Assembly (NCBI RefSeq): GCF_904848585.1
Contig: NZ_CAJHCR010000006.1
Location: 124,001-188,000, forward strand
DNA from: Paraburkholderia kirstenboschensis
GTDB lineage: Bacteria; Pseudomonadota; Gammaproteobacteria; Burkholderiales; Burkholderiaceae
Direction of reading: 5' to 3'
DNA: 64,000 nucleotides
Shown: piece by piece, positions 17,675-24,776 of the stretch
Layout: every line of letters begins with the position of its first letter
Position numbering within the stretch: the first letter of the stretch is position 1
The notes under the pieces: model-generated
Databases searched by the model: none
What the model was told of the DNA's origin: nothing
The model's input: only the letters and a program-made list of their open reading frames with translations
Program-made: the position numbers and the translations under genes

Positions 17675-18985
17675 ATGAATACATTGAAGAAGACGCTTTC
17701 GCTCGCGGCGGCCATCGGCGTTCTGGCGCTTTCCGCTTGCGGCGGCGGGGGCGGCGGCACCGGCACTCAGGGCGATAATTCGGCCGGCTGGAACGCCACG
17801 CCGCAATGGACACCGCACGGGTCCGGCACCTCCAGCGGTTCGGGGAACTCATCGCTGCCCGCTACCGGCGACAACACGGTCACGATCCGCGTCGACAATA
17901 CGATGGGAGGCGCCAACCTGCTCAAGGCCTCGATCAGGGTATGCGTGCCGGGCACCGGGAGTGCGCCGCAATGCGTGACCGTCGACAACATGCTGGTCGA
18001 TACCGGCTCCACCGGCGTGCGCCTCGCGGCGCGCGCCATTCCCACGCTGGCCCCGCTGCTGCTGACGCAAGTCGGCGCAGTCGACGACACGAGCGGCTCC
18101 GCGCCCATCGTCGAATGCATGCCGTTCGGCTCGGGCTATACGTGGGGCTCGGTCAAACGCGCCGACATTACGATCGGCAGCAAGACAGCAAGCAACCTTC
18201 CGATCCAGGTGTACGCGGACGGCGCATTTCCCACGCCCGACGACTGCACGAACTACGGTGCCGACATGGGCGGCGGCGCCTTCGCCGGCATAAACGGTAT
18301 TCTCGGCGTCGACAATTTCGCGATCGACTCGGGCGACGCGGTCACTACCGCCATTCCTGGCAATTACTACTATTGCCCATCGCAGAACTCGTGCATTAGC
18401 ACACGCATGCTGGCGGGCAAGGAAGTGAAGAACCCCGTGGCCGCATTTGCCACGGACAACAACGGCACGATCATCCGCCTGCCCGCCGTGCCGGCCGGCG
18501 GCCAGACGAGCGTCACGGGGCAACTGGTGTTCGGCATCGGTACGCAGCAGAACAACGCGTTGCCGTCTGGCGCGACCGTGCTTGCCATCGACAAATACGG
18601 CGCTTTCACGACGCAGTATCACGGCAAGGTCTTCACCCGCAGCGTGATAGACAGCGGCACCAATGCGTATGCTTTCCCCGACGACACCATCGCGACGAGC
18701 GCGGACAGCTGGTACACGCCTGCTGCGCCGCTGAATCTGAGCGCAACGATGGAGGCCACGAACGGCACGGGCAAACCGCTCGATATGCCGTTCTCCATTG
18801 CCGATACGAGCAACCTGCGGTCATCCGGCTACTACGCTCTCAGCAACGCGGGCGCGAACTTCGCGTATGGTGGGAAAAACAGCACGTTCTTGTGGGGGTT
18901 GCCATTTTTCTATGGCCGGGACGTCTACACGGTAATGGGAAACGCGAAGGTCGGTAACCAGACAGGACCGTTCGTCGCGTTCTGA
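17675..18985 (+). CDS. DUF3443-family lipoprotein with pepsin-like aspartic peptidase signatures, first copy
   Basis: The 436-residue protein has a lipoprotein signal (LALSAC, Cys 22) and a glycine/serine-rich linker to about residue 65. The body carries VDNMLVDTGSTGVRL with Asp 109, NGILGVDNFAIDSG, GQLVFGIGTQQNN, SVIDSGTNAYAFPDDTI with Asp 326, and FLWGLPFFYGRDVYTVMGNA near the end. These match in order the two catalytic Asp-Thr/Ser-Gly loops and supporting motifs of bilobal pepsins. The family is annotated as unknown function. It follows its DUF2844 partner in one transcript. Peptidase activity is inference from motifs. Confidence 0.85.
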   Translation: MNTLKKTLSLAAAIGVLALSACGGGGGGTGTQGDNSAGWNATPQWTPHGSGTSSGSGNSSLPATGDNTVTIRVDNTMGGANLLKASIRVCVPGTGSAPQCVTVDNMLVDTGSTGVRLAARAIPTLAPLLLTQVGAVDDTSGSAPIVECMPFGSGYTWGSVKRADITIGSKTASNLPIQVYADGAFPTPDDCTNYGADMGGGAFAGINGILGVDNFAIDSGDAVTTAIPGNYYYCPSQNSCISTRMLAGKEVKNPVAAFATDNNGTIIRLPAVPAGGQTSVTGQLVFGIGTQQNNALPSGATVLAIDKYGAFTTQYHGKVFTRSVIDSGTNAYAFPDDTIATSADSWYTPAAPLNLSATMEATNGTGKPLDMPFSIADTSNLRSSGYYALSNAGANFAYGGKNSTFLWGLPFFYGRDVYTVMGNAKVGNQTGPFVAF

Positions 18986-19127
18986 CGATCAACTGAGGTC
19001 GTACTCGAGGCGCGGCGTTATCGCAGCGCCTCCTTAAGCCGTTTCCTACCACCCATTCAGCCTCATCTGCACATTCCGATATAGCCGCGCTGGCAACATG
19101 CTCCGACCTGTTTCGTGGAGCGATCCG

Positions 19128-19580
19128 ATGATTCTTACTAAGGCCGCACTGGCCGTTGCGGCCATGTTGCCGCTGGCTTCTTTTGCGGCATTGGGCGGCG
19201 CGCCGAGCCTCGGTACAACGTCGCACTCGTTGCTCCGGTCGGCAGCGGCCGTTGCCACGCCCGCCGCGACGGCGCCGTACACGGTGCGCGAATCAAGCGA
19301 TAACGACGGCGTCAGGATTCGCGAATATGTATCGCCTGGCAACGTCGTGTTCGCCGTCGCATGGCAAGGCCCGGTGCGTCCGGACATGAACGCGCTGCTC
19401 GGCAACTACTTTCAACGCGCCGCGTCGGCGGGTGCCGGCCATCCGCGCGGCACCGGCCCATTGATCGACCGTAGCGGCGACTTTCAGATCGAGTCGGTCG
19501 GCCGCCCCGGCAACTTCTTCGGCAAGGCCCTGTTGCCGCGCCTGCTGCCGGCGCATGTACGCGCCGAAGACATCCAGTAA
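19128..19580 (+). CDS. DUF2844-family exported protein, second copy
   Basis: The 150-residue protein starts at the ATG after GGAG, with signal MILTKAALAVAAMLPLASFA and mature ALGGAPSLG. The core YTVRESSDNDGVRIREYVSP and NVVFAVAWQGPVRPDMNALL is clearly paralogous to the first copy at 17162. It begins 142 bases after the preceding DUF3443 gene and lies 32 bases before the next one, repeating the pair organisation. Its function is unknown; periplasmic location is inferred from the signal peptide. Confidence 0.85.
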   Translation: MILTKAALAVAAMLPLASFAALGGAPSLGTTSHSLLRSAAAVATPAATAPYTVRESSDNDGVRIREYVSPGNVVFAVAWQGPVRPDMNALLGNYFQRAASAGAGHPRGTGPLIDRSGDFQIESVGRPGNFFGKALLPRLLPAHVRAEDIQ

Positions 19581-19612
19581 CGCCGTGCGCGGACTCACAG
19601 AACAAGAAAACG

Positions 19613-21172
19613 ATGAACACTTTCAGCAAGACCCTTTGCTTCGCGTTGCTAACGACCAGCGTCGGGCTGTCCGCCTGTGGCGGTGGCGGCAGTAGCGACG
19701 ACGGGGGCTCGAAGCCGGCGCAGAGTAACGATAAGGCGGGTTCGTCGGAACCGGCTTCAGGGGTCGCTGGGGGGCAAGGGCCGGCGCCTGCGTCCACGTC
19801 TGCACCGAGTCCAACTCCCAGTCCGGCGCCACCTCCGGCTCCGCGTCCTACGCCTACGCCGTCGCCAACGCCGTCACCGAGCCCGAAGCCGACACCAGCA
19901 CCGTCGCCAACGCCAAGCCCGAAGCCGGCGCCTACACCGGCACCGACACCGGCACCCACACCAACGCCAAGTCCAACTCCAACTCCAGCACCAGCACCAG
20001 CACCCACACCAACGCCCACACCCACACCAACGCCCACACCAACACCTACCCCCACCACGAACACCGCTCCCATCATCGTTGAACGATGGACAGGCGGCTA
20101 TGCCAACACGCCCTACGTCACCGTCACGTTCTGCATCCCGGGCGTGCAAGGCGCGAATCAGTGCGCGACGATCGATCACATGCTGCTCGACACGGGCTCG
20201 GCAGGCGTGCGTGTGTTGGCAAGTGCGCTGGGCCCGGCGCTGGCAGGCAGCTTGCCCGCGCAGACCGGCGCGACCGACGACCCCACCCGCGGCGCGCCCA
20301 TCTCCCAATGCGCGATCTTCGCGTCGGGCTATACGTGGGGCTCGGTGAAGCGTGCGGACGTGACCATTGGCGGAAAGCTGGCGGGCAATCTGCCAGTCCA
20401 GGTTATCGGCGACGGCGCGAACGCCACGCCGCCGGATTGCGCGTCGCGCGGCGTCTCCGACATCGGCAGTGTTGCGCAGCTCGGAGCGAACGGCGTGGTC
20501 GGCATCGGCTCGGCGGTACGCGACTTTCCGCTCGCCGCACAATATGTGTTGCCGGCGACGTACTACTATTGCCCGTCCACCGGGTCGTGCACGAGCACGC
20601 GCGTGCCGCTCGACACACAGATCATGAATCCGGTTGCCGACTTCACTACCGACAACAACGGCACGATCATCCGCCTGCCCGCGTTGCAGCCCGGCGGTCA
20701 GGCGAGCGCGGCGGGTGAACTCGTGTTCGGCATCGGGACGCAGCAGAACAATGGGTTGCCGACGAGCGCGAATATCATCCCGCTCGACAGCAACGGCTTT
20801 TTCGCGACCGCGTATAAGGGCAGCACGTTCGGCAACGGCGTTATCGACAGCGGCTCGAACACGACCATCTTCCGCGATCCGGCCATTCCGTTCGACGCGT
20901 GGGGTCGCTACACGCCTTCCACCACGCTAAGCCTGTCCGCTGTGCTGAAGCCGACGGGCAGCGCGGCCACGTCCGGTACCGTGCCGTTCCAGGTAGCCAA
21001 CACGGCGAGCCTGCTCTCCGGCACCTATGCGGCGCTCGATAACATTGCGTCGTACACGTCCGTCTCCAGTTACTTCATCTGGGGCTTGCCGTTCTTCTTT
21101 GGCCGCAGTCTGTACACCGCGCTGAATGGATCGCAAGCCGGATCGCAAAGTGGACCGTTCGTCGCGTTCTAG
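19613..21172 (+). CDS. DUF3443-family lipoprotein with long Pro/Thr linker, second copy
   Basis: The 519-residue protein has lipobox VGLSACGG, then a linker of about 90 residues that is almost only Pro, Thr, Ala and Ser. The DUF3443 body has HMLLDTGSAGVRV (Asp 193), ANGVVGIGSAVRDF, GELVFGIGTQQNN, NGVIDSGSNTTIF (Asp 412) and YFIWGLPFFFGRSLYTALNG. Both pepsin-like Asp loops are retained. The linker would hold the domain away from the outer membrane and accounts for the greater length compared with the first copy. It ends 26 bases before a strong hairpin. Confidence 0.85.
   Translation: MNTFSKTLCFALLTTSVGLSACGGGGSSDDGGSKPAQSNDKAGSSEPASGVAGGQGPAPASTSAPSPTPSPAPPPAPRPTPTPSPTPSPSPKPTPAPSPTPSPKPAPTPAPTPAPTPTPSPTPTPAPAPAPTPTPTPTPTPTPTPTPTTNTAPIIVERWTGGYANTPYVTVTFCIPGVQGANQCATIDHMLLDTGSAGVRVLASALGPALAGSLPAQTGATDDPTRGAPISQCAIFASGYTWGSVKRADVTIGGKLAGNLPVQVIGDGANATPPDCASRGVSDIGSVAQLGANGVVGIGSAVRDFPLAAQYVLPATYYYCPSTGSCTSTRVPLDTQIMNPVADFTTDNNGTIIRLPALQPGGQASAAGELVFGIGTQQNNGLPTSANIIPLDSNGFFATAYKGSTFGNGVIDSGSNTTIFRDPAIPFDAWGRYTPSTTLSLSAVLKPTGSAATSGTVPFQVANTASLLSGTYAALDNIASYTSVSSYFIWGLPFFFGRSLYTALNGSQAGSQSGPFVAF
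19800..20060 (+). repeat. Low-complexity Pro-Thr coding repeat inside the second DUF3443 gene
   Basis: The sequence is built from imperfect 6-12-bp units of the type CCAACGCC, CCGACACC and CACCAACG, encoding (Pro-Thr/Ala/Ser)n. It is cleanest at 19990-20055, where ACACCAACGCCC units alternate. The repeat stays in frame. Such arrays can change length by slippage, so linker length may vary between strains. Confidence 0.85.
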
Positions 21173-21197
21173 CGCGCCGACGCAAAACCCGCGCAAT

Positions 21198-21232
21198 GCA
21201 TGAGGCCGGCGCGGCACGCGCTGGCCTCATGC
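21198..21232. terminator. Hairpin after the second DUF3443 gene
   Basis: GCATGAGGCCGGCGC pairs with GCGCTGGCCTCATGC, a 15-bp stem with one G-U pair and a five-base loop, ending the DUF2844/DUF3443 unit. After it (to about 21360) come degenerate copies of GCAAACGCC and GATGCG, a decayed short-repeat tract lying before the convergent aminotransferase. No T run follows. Confidence 0.55.
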
Positions 21233-21368
21233 AAACGCCTGATGCGAACACCTCATGCAAACGCCCGATGCAGCCGCCTTGAGGCAAACTTATAAAGCCT
21301 CAGCGCATAAAGCAAACGCCTAAAGCGAACACGCAAAGCCAACGCCTCCGGCCATCCACTCCAAACGT

Positions 21369-22700
21369 TCAATCCGTCTCCCTCAACACCTGGGCTACCG
21401 TCGCAAAGATCTCGTCGATCTGCTCCTCTTCGATAATGAGCGGCGGCGAGAACGCGAGAATGTCGCCGGTATAGCGCGTCAATAGGCCCTTCTGGAAACA
21501 TCGCACGAACACGTCGTAAGCGCGTGCGCCAGGCGCTCCGTCGCGCGGCGCAAGCTCGACGCCGCCCACAAGCCCGAGATTGCGGACGTCGATCACGTGC
21601 CGTTCCCCGCGCAGCTTGTGAATCGCGCGCTCGAAAAGCGGCGCCATCCGCGCGGCCCGGTCGAATAACTGCTCGCGCTCGTAGAGGTCGATCGTCGCGC
21701 ATGCCGCGGCGGCCGCAATCGGATGTCCCGAGTATGTGTAGCCATGAAAGAGTTCGATGCCGCCCGGCGCGCCGTTCACGATCGAGTCGTGAATCTGGCC
21801 GCTTGCAGCCACCGCGCCCATCGGAGCGGCTGCGTTGTTGGTGCCCTTCGCCATCGTCAGCAGGTCAGGCGTGATGCCGAAGTACCGCGCGGCGAACGGC
21901 GCGCCGAGGCGGCCCCAACCGGTGATGACTTCGTCGAAGATCAGCAGAATGCCGTGCTTGTCGCAGATCTCGCGCAGCCGTTGAAGATACCCTTGCGGCG
22001 GAATCAGCACGCCTGTCGATCCGGCCACCGGCTCGACGATCACCGCGGCAACCGTCGACGCATCGTGCAGCGTGACGATCCGCTCGAGTTCGTCGGCGAG
22101 ATGCGCGCCCCACGCCGGTTGGCCTTTCGAATAAGCGGCCTCCTTGATGTTCAGCGTATGCGGCAAATGATCGACCGACGGCAGCAGCGCGCCCGAAAAC
22201 GCCTTGCGGTTGGGCGCAATGCCGCCCACGGAAATACCGCCGAAGCCCACGCCGTGATAGCCGCGTTCGCGTCCAATGAAGCGCGTGCGTTGGCCCTCGC
22301 CGCGCGAGCGGTGATAGGCCAGCGCGATCTTCAGCGCGGTATCGACTGCTTCCGAGCCTGAGTTCACGAAGAAAATGTGCTTCAGATCGCCTGGCGTGTG
22401 CCGCGCGATCTTCGTCGCGGCCTCGAATGCTTTCGGGTGACCCATCTGGAAAGTGGGCGCGAAATCCATCTCAGCGGCCTGAGCCTGCACGGCGGCCACG
22501 ATTTCATCGCGGCAATGCCCGGCGTTCACGCACCACAGTCCCGCGGTGCCGTCGAGAATGCGCCGGCCATCATGCGATGTGTAGTACATGCCTTTCGCGC
22601 TCGCGAGCAGACGGGGCGCACTCTTGAACTGGCGATTGGCGGTGAAGGGCATCCAGAACGCGGACATATCTGGTTGATTGGCGCCGGCGGACTCAGTCAT
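21369..22700 (-). CDS. Class III PLP-dependent omega-amino acid--pyruvate aminotransferase
   Basis: The 443-residue protein starts in the usual way for the omega-amino acid (beta-alanine):pyruvate group (FWMPFTANRQFKSAPRLLAS). Visible landmarks are GLWCVNAGHCRDEI, the phosphate-binding NSGSEAVDTALKIA, the cofactor Asp in LLIFDEVITGWGRLG and the Schiff-base Lys in LLTMAKGTNNAA. It transfers an amino group from an omega-amino compound such as beta-alanine to pyruvate. It stands alone, divergent from the urea transport operon. A link to nitrogen scavenging is plausible but only by position. Confidence 0.9.
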   Translation of the reverse strand: MTESAGANQPDMSAFWMPFTANRQFKSAPRLLASAKGMYYTSHDGRRILDGTAGLWCVNAGHCRDEIVAAVQAQAAEMDFAPTFQMGHPKAFEAATKIARHTPGDLKHIFFVNSGSEAVDTALKIALAYHRSRGEGQRTRFIGRERGYHGVGFGGISVGGIAPNRKAFSGALLPSVDHLPHTLNIKEAAYSKGQPAWGAHLADELERIVTLHDASTVAAVIVEPVAGSTGVLIPPQGYLQRLREICDKHGILLIFDEVITGWGRLGAPFAARYFGITPDLLTMAKGTNNAAAPMGAVAASGQIHDSIVNGAPGGIELFHGYTYSGHPIAAAAACATIDLYEREQLFDRAARMAPLFERAIHKLRGERHVIDVRNLGLVGGVELAPRDGAPGARAYDVFVRCFQKGLLTRYTGDILAFSPPLIIEEEQIDEIFATVAQVLRETD

Positions 22701-22709
22701 CTCATATCT

Positions 22710-22807
22710 CCATGCAAAGCTGTCGACCGGAGTTGGCGCTTTAGCGCTTACTCCGGTCCCATGCAGAGCTGTCGACCAGAGTTAGCGCTTCAGCGCTTAC
22801 CCCGATC
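22710..22807. repeat. Two tandem copies of a 49-bp hairpin-forming repeat
   Basis: The unit beginning CCATGCAAAGCTGTCGACC occupies 22710-22758 and recurs at 22759-22807; a third copy starts at 22808 (CCATGCA) and breaks off. Copy 1 folds perfectly: GACCGGAGT pairs with ACTCCGGTC around an inner GCGC...GCGC stem. Copy 2 has several substitutions that weaken the outer stem. The array is immediately upstream of the aminotransferase start. Confidence 0.8.
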
Positions 22808-23051
22808 CCATGCAGCGCGAACTAAACGGTCTTTCAGTGTAGGCACAACACAGCGCATGCACAAAGCGGCGGCGCACGTGCACCTCCAAAGCCCGCTGGC
22901 CGATCGTCACGCTTCGTCGCGGCGCGGCACGCACCTGAACGAGGCGCATCGAACGCATGTGCACCAGATTCGTACGCCAAGCCGCATAAGCCGGCTCGCG
23001 TGGAGGCGCGCCGCAGCGCGCGAAGCCGCAGCAGGCCCCGCATCCCTCACA
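22808..23051. other. Intergenic control region upstream of the urea transport operon
   Basis: No coding sequence is supported. Two TGCACC half-sites (near 22879 and 22961) resemble one arm of NtrC binding sites, which would suit the sigma-54 promoter that follows. The second arms are poor, so this is weak evidence. Confidence 0.35.
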
Positions 23052-23067
23052 TGGCATGTGCCTTGCA
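23052..23067 (+). promoter_or_regulatory. Sigma-54 (RpoN) -24/-12 promoter of urtA
   Basis: TGGCATGTGCCTTGCA has the invariant GG at 23053-23054 and GC at 23065-23066, exactly ten bases apart, and agrees with TGGCAY-N5-TTGCA. Transcription would start near 23078, some 75 bases before the urtA ATG at 23154. Sigma-54 control by NtrC is established for urea uptake genes in several proteobacteria. Confidence 0.82.
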
Positions 23068-23153
23068 GTACACGAGCGGCAATCATGCGGCGCAAGCCCC
23101 GTGGCTGAAATCGACGCCCATAAACATTCATCATCAATGGCAAGGGGATACAC

Positions 23154-24452
23154 ATGAAACGTCGCAGTCTGTTGAAGTTCGGCTCCATGTCCGGCGCGCT
23201 CGCGCTTGCAGGTCGCGCGCCGTTCGCGCACGCACAGTCCGCGAGCGGTCCGATCAAGGTGGGCATCCTGCATTCCCTGTCCGGCACGATGGCGATCTCC
23301 GAGACATCGCTGAAAGACACCGCGCTCATGACGATCGCGGACATCAACAAGAACGGTGGCGTAATGGGCCGTCAGCTCCAGCCCGTAGTGGTCGACCCCG
23401 CTTCGAACTGGCCGCTCTTCGCCGAAAAAGCGCGTCAGCTGATCACGCAGGAAAAGTGCGCCGTGGTGTTCGGCTGCTGGACTTCGGTGTCGCGCAAGTC
23501 GGTGCTGCCGGTGTTCGAGGAGCTCAACGGCCTGCTCTTCTACCCGGTCCAATACGAAGGCGAAGAGATGTCGCGCAACGTGTTCTACACGGGCGCCGCG
23601 CCGAACCAGCAGGCGATCCCCGCAACCGAATATCTGATGAGCGCCGAAGGCGGCGGCGCTAAGCGCTTCTTCCTGCTCGGCACCGACTATGTGTATCCGC
23701 GCACGACCAACAAGATCCTGCGCGCGTTCCTGAAGTCGAAAGGCGTGCAGGAGGCCGACATCCAGGAGGTCTATACGCCGTTCGGTCATAGCGATTACCA
23801 GACCATCGTCGCGAACATCAAGACCTTCTCGCAAGGCGGCAAGACGGCCGTGATCTCGACGGTGAACGGCGACTCCAACGTGCCGTTCTATAAGGAACTC
23901 GGCAACCAGGGGCTGAAGGCTTCGGATGTGCCGGTCGTCGCCTTCTCGGTCGGCGAGGAAGAACTGCGCGGCATCGACACGAAGCCGCTGGTGGGCAACC
24001 TCGCGGCATGGAACTACTTCATGTCGGTACGCAACCCGGCCAACGAAAAGTTCAAGAAGCAATGGGCCGCGTGGGTCAAGGAGAACAATCTGCCTGGCGG
24101 CACCAAGCGCGTGACGAACGACCCGATGGAAGCCACTTTCGTCGGCATCCACATGTGGAAGCAGGCTGTCGAGAAGGCGAAGAGCACCGAAGTCGACAAG
24201 GTGCGCGTGGCGATGATCGGTCAGCAGTTCCCGGCGCCGTCGGGCTTCACGCTCGAAATGGACGGCAACCACCATCTGCACAAGCCGGTGATGATCGGCG
24301 AAGTACGCGCTGACGGTCAGTTCAACGTGGTGTGGCGCACCAAGACCGCGGTTCGCGCGCAGCCGTGGAGTCCGTTCATCGCAGGCAATGCAGGCAAGCC
24401 GGATGTGGTCAGCTCGATCCCCGCGTTTCTGAAGCGCTCGCGGATCGCTTAA
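23154..24452 (+). CDS. urtA: Urea ABC transporter substrate-binding protein
   Basis: The 432-residue protein has an export signal (MKRRSLLKFGSMSGALALAG, ending AHA) and the UrtA-type body: IKVGILHSLSGTMAISETSL, FGCWTSVSRKSVLPVFEELN, LLFYPVQYEGEEMSRNVFYT and ATEYLMSAEGGG. It binds urea in the periplasm and feeds UrtBC. AAGGGG lies upstream of the ATG. It is the first gene of urtABCDE and is separated from urtB by 324 bases containing a strong hairpin, which fits its need for higher expression than the membrane subunits. Confidence 0.95.
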   Translation: MKRRSLLKFGSMSGALALAGRAPFAHAQSASGPIKVGILHSLSGTMAISETSLKDTALMTIADINKNGGVMGRQLQPVVVDPASNWPLFAEKARQLITQEKCAVVFGCWTSVSRKSVLPVFEELNGLLFYPVQYEGEEMSRNVFYTGAAPNQQAIPATEYLMSAEGGGAKRFFLLGTDYVYPRTTNKILRAFLKSKGVQEADIQEVYTPFGHSDYQTIVANIKTFSQGGKTAVISTVNGDSNVPFYKELGNQGLKASDVPVVAFSVGEEELRGIDTKPLVGNLAAWNYFMSVRNPANEKFKKQWAAWVKENNLPGGTKRVTNDPMEATFVGIHMWKQAVEKAKSTEVDKVRVAMIGQQFPAPSGFTLEMDGNHHLHKPVMIGEVRADGQFNVVWRTKTAVRAQPWSPFIAGNAGKPDVVSSIPAFLKRSRIA

Positions 24453-24459
24453 CGGCACC

Positions 24460-24496
24460 ACGCATGACAGCGGCTCGAGTGGCCGCCGTCATGCGT
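24460..24496. terminator. Hairpin between urtA and urtB (attenuator or mRNA-stabilising element)
   Basis: ACGCATGACAGCGGC pairs with GCCGCCGTCATGCGT, a 15-bp stem with one mismatch and a seven-base loop. It starts 7 bases after the urtA stop. There is no T run. Such hairpins behind a binding-protein gene commonly protect the upstream message or partly terminate. The rest of the gap to 24776 shows no gene. Confidence 0.6.
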
Positions 24497-24776
24497 CGAG
24501 GCGAACTCGCGGCGACCGTATTGGTGTTCGGCCTCGCGCAGTGAGTTCGCTGCGGATCCGGCATGCGCAGCAATCGCAGCAATCGCGACCGAACTGCGCG
24601 AGTGCCAGGCGAGCGATGACGGTCGTGATGCTTGCGACGCGTTCGGCTCGACACTGCCCCATGCAATCCGGCGGCCAAACGAAGCCGTGCAGCGTGCGGC
24701 GCAACATCGGCTCGCATTCAACCGGCGCGAAGCGCGCTTTGCAAAGCGCGTCGCCGGTAATTCCTCAAAGGCCATC

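Noticed and set aside
19312..20076. Minus-strand Gly/Val repeat protein of 254 codons
   Set aside because: It is the reverse complement of the Pro/Thr linker codons of the DUF3443 gene; no ribosome site and no other support.
21173..21368. CRISPR-like or regulatory tandem array made of GCAAACGCC units
   Set aside because: Units are short, irregular and without spacers of constant length; it reads as decayed low-complexity sequence.
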